Notes under the pieces: model-generated | What the model saw: the letters and a program-made list of their open reading frames with translations, nothing else | Told to the model about the DNA's origin: nothing | The model's database searches: none | Made by a program: the position numbers and the translations under genes | Source of the DNA: Dastarcus helophoroides | Lineage: Eukaryota; Arthropoda; Insecta; Coleoptera; Bothrideridae | Assembly (NCBI GenBank): GCA_028583605.1 | Contig: CM053327.1 | Coordinates: 29,624,626 to 29,688,625 of the forward strand | DNA length: 64,000 nt | Direction of reading: 5' to 3' | In this document: positions 35,101 to 46,553 of the stretch, one piece after another | How positions within the stretch are numbered: position 1 is the stretch's first letter | Layout: the number at the start of each line of letters is the position of its first letter

Positions 35101-38100
35101 TCCTTAAGTTGAAAATTATAATTTTTTTTAAGTCGGACATTTCTTAAAACCTTTTATTGAAATTTTCGACTAATAGTTCGTAAAATTTCGACTCCTATTC
35201 AAAACTTCGAATTTATTTCAAAATTTCGACTCTTTTTGAAAACCTGACTTTTTTTTTTGAAAAGTTAAAATTTTTTTACAAATTTTATTTATACATTTTT
35301 TTAAATAATTTCAATTTTCGACTCGAAATTCTTTTTAAACTGGAACTATAAAAAATTACGACTTTTTTCAAAATTTTACCTTTTCAAAATTTCAACTTCT
35401 TTGATAATTACGAATTTTTGGATAATTTTGAGTTTCCTTTAATATTCAAAAAATCTAGCTTCTTTGAAGATGCAATTAAAATCTCTGCAATTTATTTGAA
35501 ATGTCGATAATTTTCCAAAAATTCGTCTTTTATTCACATTCCCAAAATTATTGAAAATGTCGATCATTTGCAAAATTGAATTTTTTTTTCAAAATCCTTA
35601 TTTTCTTATAAAAATTTGGCTTTCTATGAAAATATCAAATTTTTTAAAATTTGATTTTTTCTAAAAAAACTCGACTTTTCCGATAACTTTAACTTTACTT
35701 CCTAAAAGTGGTAATGTTTTTCTTTTTAAATTTACATTTCTTTGAGAAAAATTTCGAAATAATCCTCGAATTTAAAAAATTAATATCAAAAATTTCTGCT
35801 TTTCAAACTGTGCAAAGTTTTGAAACAAATTTTTAACAAAAACTTGCATTTTATGTACAAATAAATTGCCAAAATTTGAATTTTAATCACAAAAAGTTGG
35901 CTTCAAGCTGGAATATTTGATTTTTGAAATTTCTCCGGAACTTCAAAATTACTAGAAAAAAATTAAATTAGAGCGAGTAAATTGTTAATGAATTTTTTTC
36001 AACATTTTAATTCATTTTAATTTCGAAATTTTGAGACTTCTAGAAATGTTGACTCTTTTTCTCAAAAATTTTAATAATTCCCACTTTAAAAGTCGAAATT
36101 ATAAAAATACTTTTGACAATTAATTTATTTCAAAAAAACGTTTTTTTTTCTTTAATTCCGAAAATGTTATTTTTTTTGAAAAATGTTCACAAATAAGAAA
36201 TTTCAATTTTTTCTAGAAATATGTATTGCTTTCTCTTGAAATTTTAAGTTTAATCTTTAAATTTCGATCTCTTTTTTATCGAAATTTGAATTTTAAATTC
36301 GAACTTGAAAATTTCAAGAGTAAATTTAACATTTCTAGAAAAATTGGAAATTCCGATTCAGAATTTTCTTTGGTCCTACAGTAGTAGTAATTCTTTAGAG
36401 AAATATTAAATTGTAAAAAAGGTTGAAACTTTACAAGGCTCATTTTTTCTTGAAATTTCAATATTTTTCCCAAAGTTTTTTTATTTTTATGCAGATTTGA
36501 AGTTAATTTTCCCTAAATTTATATTTAATAATTTTCAGTTTCTTATCAAAAGTACAAAATAAAATGAACTTTAAAATATTAAAATTTTGTTAAAAAACTT
36601 TTAAATTTCCAAAACATATTAGAGAGAAATGAAAATTTCTACAAGAAAAAATATTTTAGAGACAAAATCTCCGGAAAAAGTCAAAATTTCTAAACAAATT
36701 CTTTGTATAAAATGTTTAGAGGAAAACACAAATTTCGTAGGAAAAAAAAGCAATATTTCTTAGAGAAAATATCGAAATTTAAAAAAAATTATATATCATT
36801 ACAAAAATTAGGGTTTAGGGTTTTTTCCAAACATTTTTTGTCAAAACAACAAAATAAAATAAACTTTAAATTGTCAAAAAAAAGTCGTGAAAAAACTTGA
36901 CATTTTTAAAGCAAATTAGCGGAACATAAAAGAAAATCTGGAGAAGGTGGAATTTCTAGAAGAAATTTTAAGAACAACACTTTTAGGAAAAATGGAAATT
37001 TCGAGAAAATTTTTTTGTATAAAATATTTGAGAAAAATGGAAACTGCAGAAAAAATAAAAATTTCCTAAAAAAATCGAAATATCTGAAAAAAACTCAAAA
37101 TTTTTATACAAAATGAGATTTGAGGTAAAATTTCGAAGATAACGTATAAACTTATTTTTTAGAGAAATAGTAAAATGGGAGATGAGTTTATTTAGATTTT
37201 TTCTTGAAATTGTAATTATTTTCTCGAAATGTTGACATTTTCAAAGAAATTTGAGTTTTTTTCTTAACAGTTTAATTCCTGCTCGAAATATTGACTTCTT
37301 CCTCAATACTTTTACAAAAATTAGTTTTTAAAAATGTGGATTTTGATCAAAATTAAAAATAAATTAGGTTTTTAACTGTCATAACATCAGTGAAAGAAAC
37401 CTAAAATTTCTATAAAAGGAAATCAGGGAATATTTAACATTTCTACAAAAAATTGTGAAATGAAAAGTGTTCAGAAAATTTTGAGAAAAAAACTCTTAAG
37501 CGAAATTAGGGGTGTTGCAGTTCCACAGTGCCTATACGCCAGCCGCCACTGATCCTCCTATAATCTGTGGTTCGGGATTCTCCAGCGTGCGTGTTTACCC
37601 CACTTTTCCCTAAATTGCCGGTAAACAGGTATCCAAATTTTTATTTATCAATTTACCAGTAAATGAAATAATCGCTAAATTTGCAAATCCTAATATGTCT
37701 TTAAATTATTGGAAGTGATATATTTATGTGCAAAACTGTAACAATTTAGAAATTTTTACTCACCTGATGTTTTGGGCCTTGGTTCCTTTGGAAGTATAAC
37801 GTTGTCACTGTTTTCGTAAATAGGCCCTTGATTTTCAGCTTCTGGCATACTACTACGCATATTGTGATCCCTTATTTTTTCGTTATGTTTTGGTTTACTT
37901 GTTTTCGGTATCGTGTTTGAAAAACTTTCCATATTTTTCTTAATACTGCTTTGATTTTCATATACTGCTGACGCGTCTTCATCGTCAGTGTCTTCTATAT
38001 TAGGTTTTTTAACAAGGCTCAGATTTGGACGTTACTGACGAAAGTTGTCGATTACCAACACTTTGATTTTCATATAAAACCAAATCATTTTCATTTGGGT

Positions 38101-41100
38101 TTGCTATTTCTTTTTCCACATGAATCCATTCTTCATCGCTATCATGGGGTAGTGAGGGAAGTGGACGGTTTTTACCAATTTCGTACCGCATTAGTCTATG
38201 ACTTTTCATTGCGTGTTTACGATTCATTAGATCATCCCTTACTTCATTTCTGTAACTATTCATTTCTCCAGCTTCCTCTTTGGGAGAATGCGATGTACCT
38301 TTTTCATTTAATCTGATTTGTTGGATGTTATTCATTGGTGCCATTTTTCGTTCGCTTAATATCTCTTTACTTGTAACATCGTCAACGTCTAATACTTTTA
38401 AATATGTGTTACGTACAATTTCCTTACTAGGAATATTTGGAAGTGGTCTGTTTTTAAAACTAGTTGAACTTTTGACTGTATTTACTTCGGAAGATTCGGA
38501 AAGTACCGCTTCTCGGTTTGGATAATAAAATGCAGCTTTTTCAGTAGAATTTTCATCTGGAGCATCTTGCCTAGTACCTTTCTTAAAAAACGTTTTTATA
38601 ATTTCATATGGCGATTTTACATTCGCTTTCAGGCTGGGATCGTTTTTTAGATTTAGGCTTTCTGAGCTTGTCGTCAGGGGGGTACTCTTAAGATTAAAAT
38701 TTTCATATCTGTTTGACGCAGATGTAGGTGAAATTGAGTTATCATTTGGTTCCTCGTAAATTTCTTCGGTTACTTCAATACTTTCTTTATGACTGTTTGA
38801 AATATTTCCACCATTAAGTCCATGGTCTTTCGTCATAGGTGAAAATTTCATTTCAGTTCTTCTTGATTGGGTAAATTCACTGGTGATATTTCGTTGATGT
38901 TGATGATTATCTTTATGAAAAGAATTTGTCACAGTATTAATATAATTTATATCGTCAACAACGATTGGTGATGGTTCATAATTCTTATCAGAGGAATCAC
39001 TGCTATTCCGTCTATGTCTAGGTGTTACTTCTTGTTTCTTATGCATAATATCCGGTGGAGGTTCATAATTATCTTCGGGTGGTTTGGCAAAATTTGTAGC
39101 CTTTAAATATCCGTCGACATCGTAGTAAGACTTAATTGCTTCGCTTTCCTCTGTAGGTTTCGTCATACAAACATAAGATTCTAACGGATCCTCTAATACC
39201 TTAGAAGATGAATTTATTGATATTCTATCGACAGCAATAGTTTTCGGCTTGAGAGTGGATTCTAAAGCAGCTCTAATTATGCGATGTGGGTTATTTGATG
39301 TTATATTTGGCTTAGGCTTTGATATATTTTGTTTAGGAGTTAGAAACTGCTCAGGATTTCGTTTAATAACTGAAATGCATTCCCACAGATTTCTGGAGGT
39401 TTTGGACGGTAATCCCAAACTTCTAAGTTGGAATTCACTCACTTCCTGCAAAATATAAAATCACTATGAAGTTCAGTTCAGTAGAAATTTTAAGTTTCAA
39501 CTGGACATTGTGGAGAAAAAAGTCAATATCGATGTGTTTCAATTCGACATTGTGGAGAAAAAAGATAAAATCGAATGTTTAAACTCAAAATTTTGAAAAA
39601 AAAAATTAAAATTTTTAGAAAACATCAAGTTTTAGGGAAAAAAGTTTCGAATCTCTTTATAAATTTGATAGTTTTCTCGAAATTTGGCTTGTTTTAATTT
39701 CAGACTTTAGGTTTTTATTTTTTATTTTGATCAGTGGCGGCTCGCGTATAGGCACTGTGCAGCACCCCCAATTTCGCTTACGAGTTTTTTCTCAAAATTT
39801 TCCGAAGACTTTTCCTTAAACAATTTTTTGTAGAGATTTTAAATCTTCTCTGATTTCTTTTTATAGAAATCTTAAGTTTCTTTTACGAAGTTACGGGATT
39901 TTAAAATCTATTTTAATTGTTTTTCTAATTTTTGTAAACATTTTGAGAAAATAATTAAAATTTGAGAATAAAATCTAAATCTAACTCTTTTTAAATTTTA
40001 ATATTTCTTCAAAAAAAAATTAATAGCGAATATTCGAGTCTTTATCTCAATTTCAATTTTTTAGTATAAAAATATTGTTTCTTCTAGAAATTTCAATTCA
40101 TTTAGGGAAATTTCAATTTTCTTCTGTGAAGTTTCCATTTTTCCTCAATATTTTATAAAAAGAAAATTTTTATAAATTCCTATTTTTTCTGAAAATTTTG
40201 TTCCTAAAATTTCTTCTGGAAATTTCAATCTCTCCAGATTTTTTTCTGTTCCTCTAATTTGCTTTAAAACTGTCAAGTTTTTTCACTAGACTTGATATTT
40301 CATAGTTCATTTTATTTTCTAATTTTGATAAAAATGTTTAGCAAAAAAAACCCTAAAATTTATATCAAAATGTCTACATTTTAGAAAAAAGGAAGACATT
40401 TAAAAATAAATTAATTTGCAACTCCTTTCGCATTTCGATATTTTTTTAAAATGAAATAACCGAATCTTGGATTATTTTCGTAAAATTTTAATGTCAACCT
40501 TTCTGTAAAGATATTTCACATTTTTTCTCAAATTTCGATTTTCTCTAAGAAATTTTGATTTTTTTTTCTCATAACATTTGGATTTTTCTTTCAACATTTT
40601 ATACAAAGGATTTTTTTTAGAATTTCGACTTTTGCTAGAGATTTTGTCTTTAAAATATTTTTCCTTGTAAAAATTTTGATTTCTCTAATTTGTAGAAATG
40701 TTAAAGTTTTTCAGAAATGTTAATGTCTTAAAGTTCCTCTTATTTTGTAATTTTGATAAGAAACTCTGAAAATTATTAAGTACTAGTTGACCCTGGTGCA
40801 CTTCGTACCACTTCAAAATTAATAAATATTGTGTTAACTCATTAGCCTAATTAAATTAAAATATTTAATACGCTCACCCGTTTCCAGGTGAATCTCACGC
40901 GAAAAACCGCTAAAAACGGGCCATAATCAAAACAGATACAGTGCCATCTATTGGAAACTGATTACAACACATTTACGGTTAGTGTAGGTTGCGGTACACT
41001 TCTGTCATGTTCCTGTTATGAATTAGAGATGGCGCTGTACATGGATTCCTTATAAAACATGTGAATTTTTTCAATATTTTAGTCTTTATTCTCCTAAAGA

Positions 41101-43882
41101 ACATAAAAATCACTTTAGCCGTTCTGGACTTATAAATGGTGAAATAACACGACTTTGTTTTATGTATCTAGATAAATTTAGAGAAAGTAAACTCCAAATT
41201 TACATAAAAATAAGAAAACTTTGAGAAAAATATTGAAAATTCAAGAAAAAATGAACCTTTTAAATTTCGACATTTTTTGAAATATGATTTTCTCTAAAAA
41301 AATTACTACTACTGTAGGACCAAAGAAAATTCTGAGTCGAAATTTCCAATTTTTCTAAAAATGTTAAATTTATTCTTAAAATTCTCAAGTTCGAATTTCC
41401 TTAAGAGCAAATTTTGAAGAAAAAGCAGATCATATTTCAAGGAAAAGTTGAAATTTCCTATTTGTATACAAAATTTTTGAAATAAAGAACAATTTAGGAA
41501 TAAAAAAAAACAATTTTTAAAAATAAATTAATTGTCAAAAATATTCTTAAAATTTCGACTTTTAAAATGGGAATTATTGAAATTTTCGCGAAAATGAGTC
41601 AACATTTCAAGAAAACTCTCAAAATTTAGAAAATAAAAACAATCGAAATTTTGCAAAAAAAATTAATCGACAATTTAATGCTTGAAGTCAATATTTTGAG
41701 ATTAAAATTTAAATTTTGAAAATTTATTTGTACATAAACTGCAAGTTTTTTTTCAAAATTTGTTCAGTTTCTCTCTGAAGATGACAGCTTGGCTGTCCAA
41801 ACGCGTTGGAGCAACCTTTGCTGTGTTTGTTTTTTAATCTTTATTGGTTTCAGGGGACAAGTTCTGTACTTTCAAATTTCCAAAAGAAGTCAAAATTTTA
41901 AAAATGAAGAAATTTTTAAACAATTATATGTATAGTCCAAATTAAAAAAATATCAAAACTTTGAAAAAGTAGACACATTCAATAGATCTGAGAATTATTA
42001 TCAAGTTTTTAAAATAATTCGAAATTTTAAAAAAGTTTAAATTTTGAATAATTGGGAACTTTTACTCAATAAAAACCAAAATTTTCGAAGCCGGAATATT
42101 GAAAGCAAGTCAAAAATTATCAAATAGCTCGAGGTTTTCAAAAGTCGAAATAGTCAGAAGTTAAAATTTTAAAAAAGTTTAAATTTTTGGTACTTAAAAT
42201 TTTAAACCAAGGTTACAGATTTTTTAAAAAAGATTGAAATTTTATGAAATGTCTCCATTTTCAAAAAATCAAAACTTTGCAAAAATAGTCGAAATTTTGA
42301 AAAATGGTCGACATTTAAAAAACAGTCGAAATTATTAGGAATCGAAATTTTTAGTAAAAATATTATAATTTTTCCAAAAAAAAATGATAACACTTTGAAA
42401 AAGGTCGAAAACTTAAAAAGTCAAAAGACCAGTTCAAGAAAAGTCAAAAGTCATAAATGCAAATTTTCAGAAAAAGGAAAAATTTTCAAACGGTGAAAAT
42501 TAAAATAAAATAAACTTAATTTTCAAAAAAAAAAAGAAAACACCGAAAAGTTTAAATATTTTCGAAAATGGAGATATTTTTAAAAGTGTATATACAAATT
42601 TTCCGAAAAGTTAATACTTAAAAATAAAATAAAGTTGAAATTACAAGAATAGTTTAAATTTTGGAATACAATCGAAATTTTGAAAAAATACAGTCTTTCA
42701 AAAAACGCGACATTATTCAAAAATTTTCATTGTCAAGTTTTCTAAAAAATCTAAAATTTTCGAAAAGTTACATTTTGAAAATGTCGAAATTTTTAGTCGA
42801 AATTTTGAAGAAATTGACATGTTGGATCAAATGTAAAACACTAAACATTGTCGCAGCACCCCCATTAGTTTTGGCTACGAACCGCCACTGATTTTGATAT
42901 AATTTTGCGAAAAATTGAAATATCTTGGTTAACGTCAAGATTTTGAACAAACTTTCCAAAATTTCTATAACAAGCATCGAGATAAAAACTTTTCTAAAGG
43001 AAAGTCAGAATTCCTGGAAAGGGTCGAAATTTTGAGTTTAATGTCAAAGTTTTAGGAAACATATAAAAACGGAAAATATGAACTCATATGACAAAAAAAC
43101 CACCAAAAAACTGCAAATTTCGAATAGTCGAATTTTTACACAACAAAGTAAATATTTCAAATGTAAACTCGTAATTATAGGAAAAAAACCTCAAAACCTG
43201 GTTTTCGGTTTTTGTGTCAGTTCTGGTTCGAAGCTCCGGTTGCAAAAATATTTTTAATAACTGATAAATAATGTATAATTGTGGTGTTTGTTTTTTTCTC
43301 CATGATTTTAATGCAGAAAAAAGTCAAATTCGCCTTCCTGTCACAAATGGTTATCAGGCCACTGACTACACACTCAAAACATCCAATTCTTTGAAATTTA
43401 GTTTCTAGTTTCTTCTGTCGCAAAAAGCTATCTACGCCACTGACTCCACGCCCAAAATATTCAATTGAAATTTATTTGCCAGTTTATTGTGACTAGATTT
43501 AGCAATTAAAACAAATATGACCGACTTAGGATGCAATTTTTTTATATTACTGGGCAGTAGTTAGGTTTTTGCAAAAATTATTTCTTAAACTATTCCAGTT
43601 TTTTATCATTATTAAGTAGTGAAAGTAATATTTTATGAATTTCAGATTTCAAAATTGCGCAATTTCAAATAAGCATATTTTTACTTACCAGTAACATCTC
43701 CCCGTTTAATTTTTTTTCTTTCACTACCTCACTGCAGTTGTTGTATCCGTTCTAAAAGACATTACCACCATATTTCTGCATAGTTTTCCTTGTTCAACAT
43801 AGTTACTTACCTTCTGAAGGAGTTCCGCAATAACATCCGAATTCATATTTTTTATTGTTAATAAATTCTGTTGATAAGCCAT
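23118..43882 (-). CDS. SLP-76/BLNK-type SH2 adapter, paralogue A, one 1-nt frameshift
   Basis: A scaffold adapter: phosphorylated tyrosines recruit SH2 partners, and its own SH2 binds phosphotyrosine. Exons: 43882-43811, 43751-43689, 39445-37764, 24375-24115, 23446-23118. The first three encode a split SAM-like N-terminus (NGYNNCSEVVKEKKLNGEML, then EVSEFQLRSLGLPSKTSRNLW). The linker is rich in SLP-76-like tyrosine motifs (NYEPPP, NYEPSP, IYEEP, VYENQ, IYENS) and proline motifs (NRPLPNIPSKE, NRPLPSLPHD). The SH2 domain spans the last exon (EGAFVFRKSRHS keeps the FLVR arginine; ends SDRF). Near 38033 (GTAACG) the frame is off by one base; removing it makes all phases agree, giving about 801 residues. 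The intron of 13.4 kb between the linker and SH2-side exons is full of transposons. A tandem paralogue of the gene at 49.5-62.8 kb. Confidence 0.85.
23490..24114 (-). other. Adapter A last intron (upstream part) with quasi-repeat
   Basis: Intron 23447-24114. It holds poly-T quasi-repeat words and, at 23626, GCAGCGTCTACCAACTTTTT, which resembles one end of a hAT element but has no partner. No coding sequence. Confidence 0.4.
24378..25200. repeat. Three tandem ~271-276-bp units copying an intron end plus hAT end
   Basis: The word CAGGGGCGCCCTTAGCC recurs at 24420, 24691 and 24967 (spacing 271 and 276). Each unit also carries the host flank (AAATTTAATTNGTATTAATC ... CTTATGTG), i.e. the 3' end of the adapter A intron next to the 24375 exon, then about 230 bp of transposon end. 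The duplication therefore happened after the transposon inserted. GTAGATCTTTCCGAGG and TTTATGGAATTAG are internal markers. Confidence 0.88.
24420..28064. mobile_element. hAT-like element with perfect 8-bp TSD, quasi-repeat interior
   Basis: The left end is CAGGGGCGCCCTTAG and the right end is the complement of CAGGGGCGGCCTTTG. The flanking octamer CTTATGTG is at 24412-24419 and 28065-28072, a perfect hAT-type duplication. The interior, about 25200-27430, is T-rich quasi-repeat. The last 550 bp is G/C-richer. There is no transposase. The left end is amplified in tandem (see above). It sits 43 bp from an adapter A splice acceptor. Confidence 0.8.
28065..28893. other. Adapter A intron; degenerate AT-rich sequence, no gene
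   Basis: Between the hAT-like element and the gypsy LTR. Sparse quasi-repeat words; nothing else recognised. Confidence 0.3.
28894..29044 (-). repeat. 3' LTR of gypsy element (151 bp)
   Basis: Same length and nearly the same sequence as 31453-31603, with only a few substitutions, so the insertion is fairly young despite the internal deletion. Confidence 0.85.
29075..29936 (-). pseudogene. Gypsy integrase, C-terminal two thirds, broken
   Basis: On the minus strand, a catalytic-core segment (FPASDDGNKYILVAMDYFSK, then LHSDQGRNFES) ends at an in-frame stop near 29700. It continues as CRLLGIRKTRTIPLHPQSDG, MVERFNRTLEEHLSKVV, the remaining core, and a C-terminal GEPLVWIYNP-like domain (GELVWIYNPQRRKG, WEGPYKVL). 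The second Asp and the Glu of the DDE triad are visible. The zinc finger and everything upstream in pol are absent. Confidence 0.85.
30040..31247 (-). pseudogene. Gypsy gag with E/R/Q-rich coiled-coil repeats, frameshifted
   Basis: The N-terminal part (31247-30600) is an ERRRQEKEQEE coiled coil built on tandem 33- and 18-bp units (EEERRRQEKEQ, RRRQDE). Gag proper follows in two further frames: KVKPPTYDGKTSFQAYRIQF to about 30500, then WTQGEKATSLVVCLRGKALE and LELRFGDHYLPEVVQSQL to 30040. Changes of frame near 30620 and 30500 indicate decay. No zinc knuckle is seen; it would lie in the deleted part. Confidence 0.8.
31453..31603 (-). repeat. 5' LTR of gypsy element (151 bp)
   Basis: Followed on the minus strand by the primer-binding-site-like sequence at about 31452-31430. 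It pairs with 28894-29044. Confidence 0.85.
31860..32100. mobile_element. 241-bp MITE, CCACGGATTATAGGA termini
   Basis: Ends CCACGGATTATAGGA and its complement TCCTATAATCCGTGG. The interior includes GTGCACGAACGTAGAAAACG and CTACTACCAATGAGG. Relatives or single ends occur at 14932-15422, 8602, 32101-32275 and 37557-37575. Non-autonomous; no coding potential. Confidence 0.75.
32101..32275. mobile_element. Inverted partial copy of the same MITE, split by a hAT-like insertion
   Basis: It reads as the complement of the left part of the 31860 copy (TTACTCTCTAGACACTTTTT, then TCGTGCACTATCC) and stops at 32275. Its missing terminus (CCTATAATCTGTGG) resumes at 37557, after the inserted element. This dates the hAT-like insertion after the MITE. 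Confidence 0.7.
32276..37551. mobile_element. hAT-like element, CAGTGGCGGCT family copy 1 (5.3 kb)
   Basis: Begins CAGTGGCGACTCGTAGCC, with AATGGGGGTGCTGC just inside. Ends CACAGTGCCTATACGCCAGC then CGCCACTG. The flanks ATCCTTCCT (32267-32275) and ATCCTCCT (37552-37559) look like an 8-bp duplication with one indel. The interior is nearly all quasi-repeat. It is longer than its sisters partly because of a 1.37-kb tandem duplication (about 32700-34070 repeated at 34075-35440) and a ~137-bp duplication at 32362-32635. No transposase. Confidence 0.82.
37552..37763. other. MITE remnant then adapter A intron end
   Basis: 37557-37575 is the terminus of the MITE interrupted at 32275. The rest is AT-rich intron sequence beside the donor of the 37764-39445 exon. 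Confidence 0.5.
39732..42890. mobile_element. hAT-like element, CAGTGGCGGCT family copy 2, inverted (3.2 kb)
   Basis: Same termini as the copies at 32.3 and 57.7 kb but in opposite orientation (CAGTGGCGGCTCGCGTATAG at left; complement of CAGTGGCGGTTCGTAGCC at right). The octamer ATTTTGAT flanks both sides (39724-39731, 42891-42898), a perfect duplication. The interior is quasi-repeat. Near 40790-41160 there is an unrelated, more complex insert, and a hammerhead-like fragment at 41.77 kb. It lies in an adapter A intron (39446-43688). Confidence 0.88.
41769..41815 (+). ncRNA. Degenerate hammerhead-like motif
   Basis: CTGAAGA core, a GACAGC/GCTGTC stem, then CAAA in place of GAAA, palindromic ACGCGT, and a CTCT/GGAG closing stem. 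The conserved G before AAA is C, so activity is unlikely. It is part of a segment of about 120 bp that looks foreign to the surrounding quasi-repeat. Confidence 0.4.
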
Positions 43883-46553
43883 TGTTCTAACCATGCAACT
43901 AGTTCTTGGTTTAATTTTTCACTTACTGTATAAAACTTGATTTAATTATCTTATCTTTATTCCTTCCGGATGGCGGATAAATAATTATTCATAACAACGA
44001 CGATGTGTTATTTTTACAACGGGGATTTTTCAGCAAATTGATACCACACTTACAAGTTTGAAAAATTCTGCTGGTATTAATTGCAGCTTGGTGCACCTAA
44101 TTGTAATTATGGGGGCGAAGTAACGAAAAATTAGTCCCTTAGTAAAGTTTATTAAAATTCACGATCGTATTGCAAGTACTTTTCAAGTTGTAGCCAATAG
44201 AAATAACTATATTAAAAAAAGGCAATCATTTTATCTAATTGAATCAATTATTGTTCAAAGGTGTTAAGTTGCTTTTATAAAATTTTTTTATTCACGATTT
44301 TAAAGAGCTAAGTACTCTACTTGGCACTTTTCAATCACAAATAGCAACTAACTTCCATCAAGCTTATACGTTTAGGGCAGGCCCGTAACCAGGGGGGGGG
44401 GCTAGGGGGCTTCACACTAGATAGAACTGAACTTTCCAGATGTGCGACCTTTTTAAAACCCATTTTTAATGGATCATTTTGTTTTCGTACTGAAATCGAA
44501 GGATGTTTTTTTTTTCAAATTTGGTGCCATTTCTTATTATTAGACTGGATTTTAAGCACAATCAAGCAAGGTAAAAAGGTGAGCAAAATGTTATATTAGG
44601 CAAAAACAAGAAGCTAGAGAAGACACCAAAAAGGTAAAATACTCTTAAAAGAAGGCATTAACAAGCCAAAACTCACAATTTACAAACAAAAAAAACATTT
44701 TAAAATCTGTCGAAATTTAAAAAAAAATAGATTTAATGTTATACTTAAGATATTCAGAAGAGTATAACATTTTAAAATGAAGAAGTTCTTAAGATTTCGA
44801 GTTCATTCTCGAATTTTCACCCTAAATCTTAAAAGTTTTACCTTAAACTCATTCACATTTTTTCAAAAATTTTGACCTTTATATCTGAGATTTCGTTTCT
44901 AAAAAAATTTAAACTTTTCTCGAAATTTTTTTTTTATTTGAAATTTCAATCTTACGTTTTAAATTTTATTAAAATAATGTTGAATTTTGCAAGTTTTTCA
45001 AGCTTAAACTCCCCATTTTGAAAAAAAATGCAAATTTTGAGAAGAACTGAAAATTTATACAAGCGATTTTTCGAGAGTTAACACCAAATTTTGAGAAAAA
45101 CTTGGATTTTGTGATAATAGTTTTACAGTTTTGGAATTTAAAAATTTAAATTTTAAATTCGGTATTTAAATAAAATTTTGAATATTAAGCCTTTACTAAA
45201 TAATCAAAATCTCTTGTAAGCCATTATTGTGAGAAGACTTTTTTGAATAAGTTATTTGTATAAATTTGTTTTATAATTTTTCTAACAGGGCAATTAAACT
45301 TTAAAAAGAATGTCTAAAATATCGATTCTTTTATAATTTTCGAGTTTTACACAAAACATGAGCATTTTTAAGTTGGACAATTCATGATTTTTTAGTAACT
45401 TTAATCCATCAGCTTAGTTCGAAATGTTTAACTTTTTCAAAAAGTTTTAACTTCATAATAAAAAATTTCGAAATTTTTTGTGATGTTGATTTGTTTATAT
45501 TTTGATTATGATTTCGAAAATTCGACTTTTTTCTCCAAAATCCGACTTGCAAGTGAAAACTTCCAAAAAAATATTGAAATTTTTATCTTAGTTATCAAAT
45601 TTTAACTTTAATTAGGAAATTTTTTACTTTTAATCACGACATTTCAACTTTAAATTCATATTTTTAGAATGTTTATAAAATGCTTACAACTTTTTACGAG
45701 TTTAAAAATGTCAAGATTAAATTTGAAATAAAAAAAAATGAGCTTAATGACTAGTTTATTTTTCAAAATTTTTGCATTAGCACTGGTTCAAAATTCAGAC
45801 TTCTTCAAAATATTCTGAATTTCTTTCTACACATTTAATTTAAAAAAAATCCCCTGGCCATTTTGAGAAAACACTAAAAGTCCAGGAAGTATCAAAGTTT
45901 ATTTTTTAAATTTTGTTTCAAGACAAAATGTTGAGTGTTAATTAGCTTTTGTTAATAGTTTTATCTTTTGGAAATTAGAATTTTTTTTTAGATATTTTGA
46001 CTTCAAACCTTTTTTTCTTCGGATTTAGAGAGTAATTCTAAATGTTAACTTATATCTAAAATTCCGAATTTAAAAAACTAAAAATTTTGAGTTGGAACGT
46101 TGGTAAGAATTAACATATCGTCACCCTAATATTACAAGGTCTTATGTGACAATTATGTCATTTTGAGAAAAATTTGTTTAAAAAAATAACCCCAGGGCCA
46201 AGTCAGTCAGTTAAGTATTTTTTAAAATTTTCTTTCAAAGGGTGTTTTATTCGGGGCAATCAAGGTGCTTTTAATAAAAACATCCCAAAAAATGCAAAAC
46301 TCTCAAAAAAAACATTTATTTAAAAAAACATAGAACTCTGATATTCTTAAACCTTTTTTTTTCAATAGAGGTAACATAGAACTTTGGAACTGAATAATAT
46401 TTCCTAAAAACAAAATAAACAAAGCTTAATTTTTTTTTGATTCAAAATTGAATCATAATATTGCCTATCCATTTCAGGAATCCACTTATACATGGATTTT
46501 ATTGCATCCACCTTAACTTATGGCAGTGCAACAATTTTATCATACTTTTTTAA
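43883..46553. other. Intergenic upstream of adapter A; quasi-repeat, no gene
   Basis: The first 450 bp should include the adapter A promoter. At 44384 GGCCCGTAACCAGGGGGGGG resembles the G-rich end of a DNA transposon, but no partner end was found. From 44690 to 46400 the sequence is T/A quasi-repeat. No spliced frame. Confidence 0.4.
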
